From assembly GCA_964384625.1 (NCBI GenBank), contig CAYLNH010000035.1, positions 1 through 37,673 on the forward strand: DNA of 37,673 nucleotides. Direction: 5' to 3'. Under the pieces are notes generated by a model. It was not told the origin of the DNA. It was given only the letters and a program-made list of their open reading frames with translations, and did no database searches. This DNA is from CAYLNH01 sp964384625. Lineage in GTDB: Bacteria; Verrucomicrobiota; Lentisphaeria; JABSQK01. Positions 1-8,999 of the stretch are shown piece by piece (position 1 is the stretch's first letter; each line of letters begins with the position of its first letter). The position numbers and the translations under genes were made by a program.

Positions 1-70
1 TAGCAGATTATTCCAGCTTGGACAGCCTCAGCTTGAGGCGCGGTAAACAGGTACGGCGGTTTATCCGCCT

Positions 71-201
71 GGGGAAGAAGTTCATTAGTGGCTACAAGCC
101 CTCACCCCTCACCCCGCTTTCCGGTCGCTGGGAAGCCTGCTTCCCAGCGACCGGAAAGCGGGATCGTGGGGCCGTCTTCCTCCCTGATGAACTTATTCAC
201 C
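71..201. repeat. MITE-like palindromic element with a perfect 23-bp hairpin
   Basis: The core is a perfect inverted repeat: a 23-base arm at 113-135 and its exact reverse complement at 140-162, separated by the loop CCTG (136-139). Around it, 71-86 and 186-201 are inverted copies of each other at 13 of 16 positions, so the whole 131-bp block looks like a small element with terminal inverted repeats. No open reading frame with a plausible ribosome binding site lies inside. It lies beyond the 3' end of the minus-strand gene that stops at 519. It could be a MITE, a REP-type element or a very strong transcription-stopping hairpin. No T-run follows on either strand, which argues against a standard intrinsic terminator. 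Confidence 0.65.
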
Positions 202-518
202 GGGCCGACGAGCGACCCGGGATCTAGGAGTCGCGAACCGACAACAGACATCGCATACACCCACAAGCCCGCCGGTGGTTGGACTGGCGAACGTTCTGGC
301 GCTATGGTGCGGCTCTTGCCATAACACGAAGGGATGACCTACAGAACTGACATGCGCCCCGCGGGAAGCGCGTGTTTGATGCAAGCCTCAACGATTAGAA
401 ATCGCCGAATCACACGAGTTTGTCCGGCAAGCAGCCATTTCAAATATCATTTCCCAGTCTTTCCTGTTTCCGAGAGAGCTCAATTAGAAAGCTCGCGCAG
501 AAGCGGCGACGGGCGGAC
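202..518. other. Non-coding stretch downstream of the 1304-residue gene
   Basis: I see no gene here: the reading frames are short, overlap on both strands and lack ribosome binding sites. A weak 5-bp hairpin (GAGCT at 476-480, AGCTC at 490-494) lies about 25 bases past the stop of the minus-strand gene. It has no T-run, so it is at best a poor terminator. Confidence 0.4.
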
Positions 519-3500
519 TCAGTGTTTCTTCCGCCGTTTCTTTGCCGCTTTGTCGGCGGCATTCTTCCGGGTGATCAACTTGTTTCCCGCGGTCGGGGTG
601 ATTCCCAGGTGCAGGGCGTTGAGATAGCCGTCGACGATATTGTGGTGGATGAACAACAGTTCGTGACTGCCGGCGGGCAGTTGGATGTCGCCGGCAAGCT
701 GGGTGACGACCTCTTCATGGACGGATTTCGGTTTTTGTTTCACATACCACGGCAGTGTTTCAATCGGCATGTCGCGTTTTTCTGTGCGCACCGGCACGAG
801 TTTGCCAACCGCTTTGCCGTTGACACGGACCTCGATCGCCATCGGCCGGCGCTGCTTCGGAACGGCTTGGTTGTAGATCTCCAGGATGCTCTCCCATTGC
901 GCCTGGCTGCGCGGCGTGCGGTCGCTGTAGCGAAACGTTCCCTCCCCGGTGATTCGTATCTTTCCGGCTCGCTTGACCGAGACGAGGACCTTGATCGCTT
1001 TGGAGAAACGCAGGTCGCGCAGAAGCGCTCCGGCGGTGCTGGTCTCGATGTAGGCACCGTTCTGAACGTCCATGGGAATGTAGGCTTTCGGCCGCAGTGC
1101 GGTCGGCAGCTCAAATCGCGGATGCTGGTATGGCGCTGGGGGCGTCGCCGAAACCGGCGGCTTGGCGCCGGGGAACGACAGGCGGAACGGCTGTGGGTTG
1201 CTGCCCGCTTGTAGACCTTTGTCTGTCAAACCCGTGACTGCCGGGACTGCCGGCGTGCCGCCAACATACTGTTGCCGGAAGAGCCGGCCGCGCACCTGCC
1301 GGACGGACGCGGTCAAGCTGTCGGCGGGCAATTTCCCCAGGGCATCCACGCCGCGGCGCAAACCGGCGGCGTCGTGCGCCTGGATGACCATGGCGCTGGC
1401 GTGCGGTGCAAAGGCCCAGTGAACCGTCTGGATGACGGCGCCGCCGTTCGCGGGGAAGGCAGCGGTCACTTGCGGCCAGAGGAGTCCCTTGCCGTCCAGG
1501 CTTTCCGCCAACGGGGAATCTCCTTTGGCGCCCGTCGCGTCCAGCAGCAGGACCGGCTTGGGAAAGCGATAGCCGCTCATGCCGCTGTACCAGTCGTTGC
1601 GGTTGACGGTTACGCGTTTGATCTTGCCGATGGCGTCGCCGCGATCGACCCGTTGGTTATCCTTTGCCTGCGCGGTCGTCGGCTTGTAAGCCAGCCAGTA
1701 GGTAGTCTGCGGGACCTTGCGGATCTCGACTTTGACGCCGCGGCGTTGGAGAATCGTTTTGGCGCGTTGCGCCAGCGCGGCCAGCTTCTCGGCCTGCGGG
1801 CCGGGGAACAACGGGATGACCACGGATTTGCCCCGGGACAGCATCGCTTCCGCGGCATCGCGTTCCCGGACGACGACGGTGTCGTTCCACGGCGTGGCGA
1901 TGCTTCTTTCGGTCGCGCGAATCCGGATCGGCAGGGTCGCGGTCCGGCCGTTGAGCTGGCAGCGAAGCTGCAATGTCCAGGTGCCGGCCGGGACATTGAC
2001 CGGCACGGGGACGGCCATGGCGAAACGGCCCGCGGCATCCGTGCTGCGGTAGAACTCGGCGAACGCTTTCCCGGCGGGCGTTCGGAGTGTCAGGTGGAAC
2101 GGGATGACGGCTTTCAACGGCCGGTCGGCAGTGTGGCAGGAGACGGCAACTCGCAGTTCGTCGCCGCTTCGCAGTTGCTGCGTTGCTTTGAGCCGAGTGT
2201 TTTTCAGCGGCTCGGGCAGGACGGCAAAGACGCGGGCCGTCGTCCGGCTCAGATCGCAGCGGATCGGTTTGAGTGGGCCGATTTCCTTTTCTTCAGAACA
2301 GTCGTAGAGGACGCCTTTTGCGCCGGGGGCAGGGCGGATCTCCTCCTTCAACTGCACCCAGTCGCAATGGTTTTTAACATGTGAGTCGTTAACCGCGACA
2401 ATGTAGGTTGCCTCGCCGCCGTCGATCTGCAGCAGTGTCGTTTGCGTGGCGGCGCCTTTGGCGGCGCGCAGGATTCCGCGGCCGGTATCGCCCAGGGCCT
2501 TGCTGAACGCCGGCGCGAGCTCTTTGTGCAGGCGTGCATACAGCAGCGTGTCGTTCACGCCCTTGGGCAGGTTTGGGCTGCCCATGTTATGCGGCTTGCC
2601 GTTGATACGAAAGGGGATCTTGTGCTGCAGGCGCACGGCTCCGGGCACGGTCGCTGTTGTGTTGCCGTCGACGACAACCTTGCCGCCGGCTTTGGCAAAC
2701 GTGTCGATCTGCTTCAGGACCGCCGGCGGCAGCGGCGTGGGCTGGGTCACAACAACCAGGGCTTTGACCTGCGGCAGTTCGCCGGCGACAATCTGTTCTT
2801 CGGTGATGTAGCGGGGGGTATAGCCGAGACGGGCCAGGGCGACCAGCGCCAGGTACTGCGGTTTGGCGAACCCCATCGAGATATACTGTCGTCCGAGTTG
2901 GCTTTTCGAGAACAGCACCCCAACCCCGAAGTCGCCCCTGCCTTCGCGGGCCAGGCAGGCAAAGCGATCGAGGAATTCCTTGCCGGCGCGGACGTCGGCG
3001 CCGCCTGCGCCGGTGCGGATGTTCTGCCACGCACTGCCGCGGTTCATGCCGCCGAGAATGTTGCTGAAGCCTTCCAGCGCAAAGCCATTGCCCGAACAGC
3101 CGTAAGCCAGGCCATGGGCCGATACTTTAACGAACTTACCGGGGAATGCGGCCCGGCCGTGGACGGTGCTGAAGGCGTTGCTGATCCATGTCGGCCGACC
3201 CCGGCTGCTCATGTGCAGGAGGGCCTGCGTCAGCAGCCATTGATAAGAATAGTCCGGGCCGCCGACCTGGTCGTTCCAGGTGGACTGATATTGGAAGTCA
3301 AGGGATCGATAGGCGCTGGGAAAGTATTGGCCGTAGAGAGTCGGGCAGTGATCGATCTGTACGCTGCTGGAGTGGCGCATGGCCGGCACGGCGCCGCGCA
3401 GATTCTTGATGTAGCCCGAATAGGCGTGGTTGTAGATGCCCATGTGAAACTGCGACCAGGCATCCAGTCGCTTCTCAAACGCCGCCCGGCGGGCCGTCGG

Positions 3501-4433
3501 CAGCGGCTTGATGTGACCGGCGATTTCGCGCAGCCATTCACGGGTCGGCAGGTCGATGTACGGCGCCAATTCCGGTTTATTGATGCCGAGCAGGTACTGA
3601 ATATACTCCTTCTGGGTAACCGGTTTCATCCCGGTTGCCTGGCGGAACGCCTGTTCTTTGATCTGCTGCTGGCGGCCGGCGTACCAGCGAAGGTTCTCGC
3701 TCTGATCCTTCCAGCCCCAGTAGATCAGCAGGCCGTTGCGCGAAAAGTCCTTGTACCCCGTGGTGTCCCAACCGAAACAGAAGCCGCCGAAATTCGGGTA
3801 GCGCCCATTCGCCTGCGCCGTCAGAATCATACGCTGACTCATCTGGTCGATCTCGTTTGGATCCAGCCCGACCGGATGAAAGCTTGTGGGACGCGTGTGC
3901 GGATTGACGAACACCATGGTGCCGGTTCGCGCCAACAGGTCCAATACCGGATCGCGCGACATCTCCACCGCGGCCATGGAAAAACAGGATGTCAGCTCCG
4001 ACTCCCGCAGTGCCGCCAGAATGCGGTCCTGATGCGCCTTGATTTTGGCCGCGCGGACCTTGGGGTCTTTGCGCTCCTTACGGTTCAGCCGCGGCGTCAG
4101 CGACGGCAGGATTTCATCCTGCAGCGAGGCGGCGGATTTTCGTTGAGGTGAAGTCAGGGTCAACCGGCCGCGGTCACGGCCGTTGACCAGGACGCGGTAG
4201 TCGCCCGCCGCCAGCTTGCTGCTGTCCAGCCGATAGACGCCCGGCGGCCCCGAGAAAACCCGGCTCTTACCGTGGCGTCCGGCCAGTTCAACTTGCTGCT
4301 TCCCCCGGCCGGTGACGGCCAGCGGGATGCTCTCGCCCACGAAGTAGGCGGTCCGGTCAAGCGGGAACTCGATATCCTGAGCGACGGCGGCCAGCCCGGC
4401 GGCCAGCGCCAATAGTGCGGCGATGATTTTCAT
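519..4433 (-). CDS. Large secreted glycosidase-like protein, function unknown
   Basis: This is a 1304-residue exported protein. Residues 1-18 form a signal peptide (hydrophobic core, AVA before Gln19). About 20-95 looks like an Ig-like domain. About 150-520 is rich in Trp, Tyr and Gly with segments like FCFGWDTTGY, suggesting a TIM-barrel glycosidase-like fold. About 530-600 resembles the amidotransferase-like domain seen in GH42-type enzymes (a predicted loss-of-chain-control segment AGGKVVVDGN). About 760-860 is a beta-sandwich, and about 1110-1280 may be a carbohydrate-binding jelly roll. The tail is very basic (KKRRKKH). I cannot assign catalytic residues or a family with confidence. The start is fixed by AGGAG at 4440-4444, six bases upstream. 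The gene has its own likely promoter and probably is not part of the operon upstream of it. Confidence 0.8.
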   Translation of the reverse strand: MKIIAALLALAAGLAAVAQDIEFPLDRTAYFVGESIPLAVTGRGKQQVELAGRHGKSRVFSGPPGVYRLDSSKLAAGDYRVLVNGRDRGRLTLTSPQRKSAASLQDEILPSLTPRLNRKERKDPKVRAAKIKAHQDRILAALRESELTSCFSMAAVEMSRDPVLDLLARTGTMVFVNPHTRPTSFHPVGLDPNEIDQMSQRMILTAQANGRYPNFGGFCFGWDTTGYKDFSRNGLLIYWGWKDQSENLRWYAGRQQQIKEQAFRQATGMKPVTQKEYIQYLLGINKPELAPYIDLPTREWLREIAGHIKPLPTARRAAFEKRLDAWSQFHMGIYNHAYSGYIKNLRGAVPAMRHSSSVQIDHCPTLYGQYFPSAYRSLDFQYQSTWNDQVGGPDYSYQWLLTQALLHMSSRGRPTWISNAFSTVHGRAAFPGKFVKVSAHGLAYGCSGNGFALEGFSNILGGMNRGSAWQNIRTGAGGADVRAGKEFLDRFACLAREGRGDFGVGVLFSKSQLGRQYISMGFAKPQYLALVALARLGYTPRYITEEQIVAGELPQVKALVVVTQPTPLPPAVLKQIDTFAKAGGKVVVDGNTTATVPGAVRLQHKIPFRINGKPHNMGSPNLPKGVNDTLLYARLHKELAPAFSKALGDTGRGILRAAKGAATQTTLLQIDGGEATYIVAVNDSHVKNHCDWVQLKEEIRPAPGAKGVLYDCSEEKEIGPLKPIRCDLSRTTARVFAVLPEPLKNTRLKATQQLRSGDELRVAVSCHTADRPLKAVIPFHLTLRTPAGKAFAEFYRSTDAAGRFAMAVPVPVNVPAGTWTLQLRCQLNGRTATLPIRIRATERSIATPWNDTVVVRERDAAEAMLSRGKSVVIPLFPGPQAEKLAALAQRAKTILQRRGVKVEIRKVPQTTYWLAYKPTTAQAKDNQRVDRGDAIGKIKRVTVNRNDWYSGMSGYRFPKPVLLLDATGAKGDSPLAESLDGKGLLWPQVTAAFPANGGAVIQTVHWAFAPHASAMVIQAHDAAGLRRGVDALGKLPADSLTASVRQVRGRLFRQQYVGGTPAVPAVTGLTDKGLQAGSNPQPFRLSFPGAKPPVSATPPAPYQHPRFELPTALRPKAYIPMDVQNGAYIETSTAGALLRDLRFSKAIKVLVSVKRAGKIRITGEGTFRYSDRTPRSQAQWESILEIYNQAVPKQRRPMAIEVRVNGKAVGKLVPVRTEKRDMPIETLPWYVKQKPKSVHEEVVTQLAGDIQLPAGSHELLFIHHNIVDGYLNALHLGITPTAGNKLITRKNAADKAAKKRRKKH

Positions 4434-4477
4434 CCAGTACTCCTGCGCTATGGGTTATTAATGATTTAGTATTTTAT

Positions 4478-4506
4478 ATTATAAATGATAGACCCGGGTT
4501 TGGCCA
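4478..4506 (-). promoter_or_regulatory. Candidate sigma-70 promoter for the 1304-residue gene
   Basis: A strikingly AT-rich island (about 4456-4490) sits in otherwise GC-rich DNA. On the minus strand a perfect TATAAT (4483-4478) is preceded, 17 bases upstream, by TGGCCA (4506-4501), a 4 of 6 match to the -35 consensus. A separate promoter here would uncouple this gene from the MoxR operon that ends at 4566. Confidence 0.5.
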
Positions 4507-4565
4507 GCGGGTTCCGGGAAGAGCCGGAAAAAAGAGCGGCAGCCGGTTTTTCGGGGATCGTGTTG

Positions 4566-7500
4566 TCAGAGCCCGAGTCTGTGGCCGAAGACAAGGACCA
4601 GGAAGAGGACGAGGAAGAGGCCGGCGGTGGCGAACTTCACCGTTGCGGCGCGTTTCTCCAGGAAACCGCGGAGGGATTCGTTGGTCATGCCCTGGTAGGC
4701 GAGGATGAAGATAATGAACAGCGGCGCCACGAAGGCCAGGTTGTAGATGGCCAGATAGCCGACGGCGCTCCAGCGTTCCTGCCCGGTCTTCAGCATGTAG
4801 AGGATTGTCGGCGCATAGACCTGGCCGGTGCAGGCCAGTTCCAGGAACGAGATGATGACGCCGATGACAAAGGCGGCGACGACAAAATGGGTATGGCGGG
4901 CGCCGGTGCGGATGACGCCGTGGATGCGTTCTTTGAGGAAGCCCGGCAACTGCAGGTTGATATCTTTCAGTCGGCCCTGGAGGCAGAGCACGCCGTCGCG
5001 GAAACTGAGGACCATCAGGCAGAGGGCCATGGCGGCGACAATCCAGGTAACGACGTGACCGAATTGCTGCAGGATCGCGAAGCGGGTGACGACCTCGACG
5101 AGACCGAGGCCGAGGACGAAGTAGGCGAGGAACACACCGGCGATGAAGGCCATGCCGATCTGCGCGATTTCGCGTGGTTTGCGGCGGGCGATCTGCAGGT
5201 ATGACAGGAGGAAGATAATGGTGGCGAAGGCGCAGGGGTTGATGCCGTCCAGCAGTCCGGCGGCGAAGATCACCACCATACCGATGGTGGCGAAGCGTTC
5301 GCCGATGGTCTCTTCGGCTTCGAGCAGTTCGTCTTCGGGAACGGTATCCCACTCGGGTTTCGGTTTGCGGGCGGAATCGGTTGTCAGTTTCCCGAGGTTG
5401 GCGAAAGTGATATCGGTTTTGATCAGGTATCCGCCGCCGCCGAAAACGGCGGGGGCGACGAGTCGGTCTTTCTCCGGCACGTTGAAACGTTCGCAGAGCG
5501 CTTCGTTGTAGCGCATCGCTTTGATCTTTTTGATATCGTGGGTTTCGACTGTGAGTTTGCCGAACACCTGTTTGAGTTGCGCCAGGAGGTCCTTGACGTG
5601 GGCGCAGCTACTGCACCCGGCACTGGTGAAGAAGACCAGTTTGAGTTCTGTTGCGGCGGGCGCGGCAACAGGTGTCTGCGTGCTTTCCTTCAAGGTGGCC
5701 TTGACGACCTTGCGGGTATCGCGCCGGGGCACGAGGGTCAGCTCCGGAACGTCTTCCTCATCCTCGACGAGGCCGAGTCTCAGCCGGTATTTTTCGGCAT
5801 CGTCGGCGTATCTCTTGCTGCGTTCGAGGTACGGCAGCAGCAGAGCGAAGTCCTTGCCGAGCCGGCGGCTGTGTTCGCTCAAGAACGAATAGACGCGATA
5901 GGCGACGGCGTCGACGTCGGGAAACTGGTCGAGGGTTTTCACGAGCTTGGCCAGGTCGACGGTCTTCCGACAGGAGAGCAGGGCGAAGTAGCTCTCCATC
6001 CGTACGGTCCGACTTTTGTCCGTGGTCAGTTTCCGCAGAACCGTCTCGACCTTCTTGTCGAGTTTTGGGACGGCGTTGTAGTTGTGGTTGTAGACGTATT
6101 CGTTGTCGAGGTTCTTTTCGTCGAAGTAATGCAGCCATCGGCGAGCGCCCCAGGTGTAGACCCCGGGGATGACCAGCCGGACTTTTTCGGAGGGGTCCTC
6201 GGCGACCGCCGCCAGGAAGTCCTTGACGAAGGCGTCGCGATCCACGCTGGCCAGGGCATGGCAGGCCGCTCGGCGTTCAATCGGGTCTTTCGCCGTGCAG
6301 GATTTGCGAATGGGTTCGAGCAGTTCGTCTTCTTTGTATTTGCCGATAAGGATGAGGGCGTAGGTTCGAACCGGTACGCGCGTCTCGGCGGCAAGGACCT
6401 CCTTGGCCCACTTCGTCACGACTTTGCGGATGCTGTAGCGGCCGACGTACTCCTTGACCGACCAGGAATAGCATTCATGCGGCTGCAGCCGGGTTTTGGG
6501 TTGCCGCAGCTGTTTGAGAACGAGCTCAATGACCTCGGCGCGCTTGGTGTTCCAGCAGGTCCGGGCGGCGTCGGCGCGCACATCGGCGGCGCTGTCGTTG
6601 AGCGCCAGTTCGAGGATTGCCTCGACGCCGGGCGACGTCGGCCGGACGGAATCGACGATGACCTCCTTCTGATCCGCAGTGCAGTCGTTCCACTTCTGCT
6701 TCAGGAAGGGCAGCGGAGCCGGCGACCCGGCGCGCGCCAGCACCAGCGCCGCCGCCATCCGGATGTCGTCGTCCTTGCTGTCCTGCATCAGCCGTTCGAC
6801 GCGGTCCAGTGTGGTCTGCAGGCTGTCGTCGGCGGTCTGCTGTTTCGCCGCCGCGTCTTCTGCCGGCAGAAAGTCGTCGAAGACATCATTGGCCGAGACG
6901 TCGTCTTTCTTGGGGGTCTCGGCGTCGTCATCCGCTTCTTCCAGGAAGGCATCGAAGACATCGTCGTTGGTGTTGCTGCTGTCTTCTGCTGTCTGCTGCT
7001 GTTTCTGCCGAAACGTGATGCCTTCATAGCGCAGCAGTTCCGGCGGCAGTCGCAGGCCTTCCAGGACGGCTTTGACGTAGATCGTGTTTTTGTTGTTCAA
7101 CGCGGCGTTGACAGTGGCGCGATATTCCTTTATGTCGACGCCCTGGGCGGCAAGCAGGCGCAGCGCGAGGCAGGCGCAGTCCGGGTTCTTGTGTTTGGCG
7201 AAGCGGGCGACGAGTTCAAGATCTTGTTTCTGGCAGCCGGCCAGCGCCTGGAGTGCTGCCAGCGCGACATCCGGTTTGGCAGTAAGCAACGGCTGATAGA
7301 ACTTCTTGGGCAACGGCTGATCCAGACTGACCAGCGCCTTGACGACCATTGCCTTCATTGCGTCATCTTTGTGGAACAGCGCCTTCAGCCGGCTGACGAT
7401 GTCGCTGCTGCCCAGTTTGGTCAGGGCGTCCAGGGCTTTGATGCGGACGAAGTGGTCTTGGTCTTCGAGGAGACCGGCGACGGTATCGGCGGCGGTCTTC

Positions 7501-8999
7501 AGCTTGAGCTTTCCGACGGCTTCCAGAGCGGCGACGCGGACGCGCCAGCGGGGATCTTCGAGACAGGCGATCAACGGTTTCGCGGCGGTCCGGGTTTTCA
7601 GTTTGACGATGCTTTGAATCGCGATGATCACGAGGTCTTCGTTTTTGTGCTTCAGGTGTTTCGTCAGGATCTTGAGGCCGGTTCGGCTGCGGTAATTCCC
7701 GAGCCCCTTGAGGATGGCGTAGCGGACTTCGGTGTCTTCTTCCTGTTTCAGGTGATCCCGCAGCATGGGCACCGCATACTTGCGTTCGACGCCGGCAACG
7801 ATGGTGTCGATACAGGTTTCGCGGACGATGGGATCGGGGTCATCGAGATATTCGCGGATAATGGGGACGGCGTCATTCCGCAGGATGTGCAGTTGTGCCA
7901 GAGCACGCAGGCGAATATCGAGGTTGCCGAAGACAAGCTGGTGGGCGGTACGCGCCGGGTCGATGCCGCCGGTGGCGGGCAGATAGAGCGCGTACTGCAT
8001 TTCTTTGATGCGTTTTCGGGCGCCGGCGGGCAGGTCCTCATGGTCTTCCAGAAACTCGAGCAGTGCCCGCGCCGAATCCTCGCCGCCGCTTTCCAGCATG
8101 CGGCGGGCGCGCGTCATACGCTCGCGGTCGCCGGTGATCAGATCGCGGATATACGCGTCAAGCTGCTCACGGGTCAACGCGGCGTAGACCGCGGTTCCGG
8201 CGTCCTCGCTGCCGAAGTGCTCCTTGAACTTCTTGACGGCTTCGCGGTTTGTTGCGACGGCGGCGTTATCGAGCCACGGGTCGAAGCCGAAGCTGTTGCC
8301 GGTGAGTTCTTCAAGGATTTCGAGCGCGCCGAGGCGCACGGCCAGGCGGGAGTCGTCGAGCATTGTGATCAGCGCCGCGTGCGGTACGGGGCGGCGGGCG
8401 ACGATGTGATCGTGCAGTTCGTCCCGGCCGCGTTCCGTCCCGAGTGCCAGCATGATGGCCGGCCATTTGTCAGCGGGGATGGTTTTCTGTTTCAGGAGTT
8501 CCTTGAGTTCCGGGTAGGCGGGGGTTGCCGACAGCAGCTTCGGGTTGAGGGAATTGGCCAGCAGTTTCTGCAGATTTTCCGGCGGCAGATAGCCGGACAC
8601 CTGCGCCCGGATATCGCCGCGCGAGGACATGATGAACAGGCGCGGCACGGTATTGACGCGGAAGGTCGCCGCCGTCTTGCGGTCTTCCATGATATCGATC
8701 AAGGCCAGTTCGAAGTGCTGCAGCAAGGCGCGTGTTTCTTTGCGGGCCAGGGCATCGTTCTTCAGCCGCCGGCACCAGCCGCAGCCGGGCGAGGTAAACA
8801 GGACGAATACCGGTTTATAGGTGGCGGACGCCTTGGTGAGCGCCTTGTCGATCGATCGATGCCAGGTGAGTGCCGGCAGTTTCCCGGCGGCCGGCTTGTC
8901 CGGTTTTGCCGCCGGCGCTGCAGTCGGCGCGGCCGCCGCCGGACCGAGCAGCAGGAGGGCCGTCAGCACACTGGCGAGTTGTCGTAGACAGGATTGCAT
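4566..8999 (-). CDS. Thioredoxin-HEAT-thioredoxin-DsbD/CcdA fusion protein
   Basis: This 1477-residue protein probably carries electrons across the inner membrane to periplasmic thiols. Residues 1-24 are a signal peptide. About 55-165 is a thioredoxin-like domain with CGWC at 73-76. About 340-640 and 745-1080 are alpha-helical HEAT-type repeats, separated by an acidic linker (about 663-740) that contains the motif NDxVFDxFL twice. About 1118-1200 is a second thioredoxin-like domain with CSSC at 1129-1132. About 1235-1477 has six membrane segments of the DsbD/CcdA type, with the expected cysteines in NPC (Cys1256) and ELACTG (Cys1390). The start at 8999 is chosen because the ATG overlaps the stop of the DUF4159 gene (TGATG) and opens on a signal peptide; an in-frame upstream start at 9302 would run through that gene and lacks any export signal. 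It is the last gene of the MoxR operon. Confidence 0.85.
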   Translation of the reverse strand: MQSCLRQLASVLTALLLLGPAAAAPTAAPAAKPDKPAAGKLPALTWHRSIDKALTKASATYKPVFVLFTSPGCGWCRRLKNDALARKETRALLQHFELALIDIMEDRKTAATFRVNTVPRLFIMSSRGDIRAQVSGYLPPENLQKLLANSLNPKLLSATPAYPELKELLKQKTIPADKWPAIMLALGTERGRDELHDHIVARRPVPHAALITMLDDSRLAVRLGALEILEELTGNSFGFDPWLDNAAVATNREAVKKFKEHFGSEDAGTAVYAALTREQLDAYIRDLITGDRERMTRARRMLESGGEDSARALLEFLEDHEDLPAGARKRIKEMQYALYLPATGGIDPARTAHQLVFGNLDIRLRALAQLHILRNDAVPIIREYLDDPDPIVRETCIDTIVAGVERKYAVPMLRDHLKQEEDTEVRYAILKGLGNYRSRTGLKILTKHLKHKNEDLVIIAIQSIVKLKTRTAAKPLIACLEDPRWRVRVAALEAVGKLKLKTAADTVAGLLEDQDHFVRIKALDALTKLGSSDIVSRLKALFHKDDAMKAMVVKALVSLDQPLPKKFYQPLLTAKPDVALAALQALAGCQKQDLELVARFAKHKNPDCACLALRLLAAQGVDIKEYRATVNAALNNKNTIYVKAVLEGLRLPPELLRYEGITFRQKQQQTAEDSSNTNDDVFDAFLEEADDDAETPKKDDVSANDVFDDFLPAEDAAAKQQTADDSLQTTLDRVERLMQDSKDDDIRMAAALVLARAGSPAPLPFLKQKWNDCTADQKEVIVDSVRPTSPGVEAILELALNDSAADVRADAARTCWNTKRAEVIELVLKQLRQPKTRLQPHECYSWSVKEYVGRYSIRKVVTKWAKEVLAAETRVPVRTYALILIGKYKEDELLEPIRKSCTAKDPIERRAACHALASVDRDAFVKDFLAAVAEDPSEKVRLVIPGVYTWGARRWLHYFDEKNLDNEYVYNHNYNAVPKLDKKVETVLRKLTTDKSRTVRMESYFALLSCRKTVDLAKLVKTLDQFPDVDAVAYRVYSFLSEHSRRLGKDFALLLPYLERSKRYADDAEKYRLRLGLVEDEEDVPELTLVPRRDTRKVVKATLKESTQTPVAAPAATELKLVFFTSAGCSSCAHVKDLLAQLKQVFGKLTVETHDIKKIKAMRYNEALCERFNVPEKDRLVAPAVFGGGGYLIKTDITFANLGKLTTDSARKPKPEWDTVPEDELLEAEETIGERFATIGMVVIFAAGLLDGINPCAFATIIFLLSYLQIARRKPREIAQIGMAFIAGVFLAYFVLGLGLVEVVTRFAILQQFGHVVTWIVAAMALCLMVLSFRDGVLCLQGRLKDINLQLPGFLKERIHGVIRTGARHTHFVVAAFVIGVIISFLELACTGQVYAPTILYMLKTGQERWSAVGYLAIYNLAFVAPLFIIFILAYQGMTNESLRGFLEKRAATVKFATAGLFLVLFLVLVFGHRLGL

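Noticed and set aside
18..384. Short overlapping frames at the left end as small genes
   Set aside because: They run through the palindromic element and have no ribosome binding sites or recognisable products.
4512..4529. A 6-bp hairpin (TTCCGG/CCGGAA) as terminator of the MoxR operon
   Set aside because: The T-run precedes the stem on the minus strand instead of following it. A weaker CGG/CCG stem does precede the T-run, but it has only three pairs.
5538..8987. A 1149-codon open frame on the plus strand, antisense to the redox fusion gene
   Set aside because: It mirrors the codon phase of the minus-strand gene in GC-rich DNA, has low-complexity, domain-free composition and no ribosome binding site. 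The minus-strand product has clear domains.
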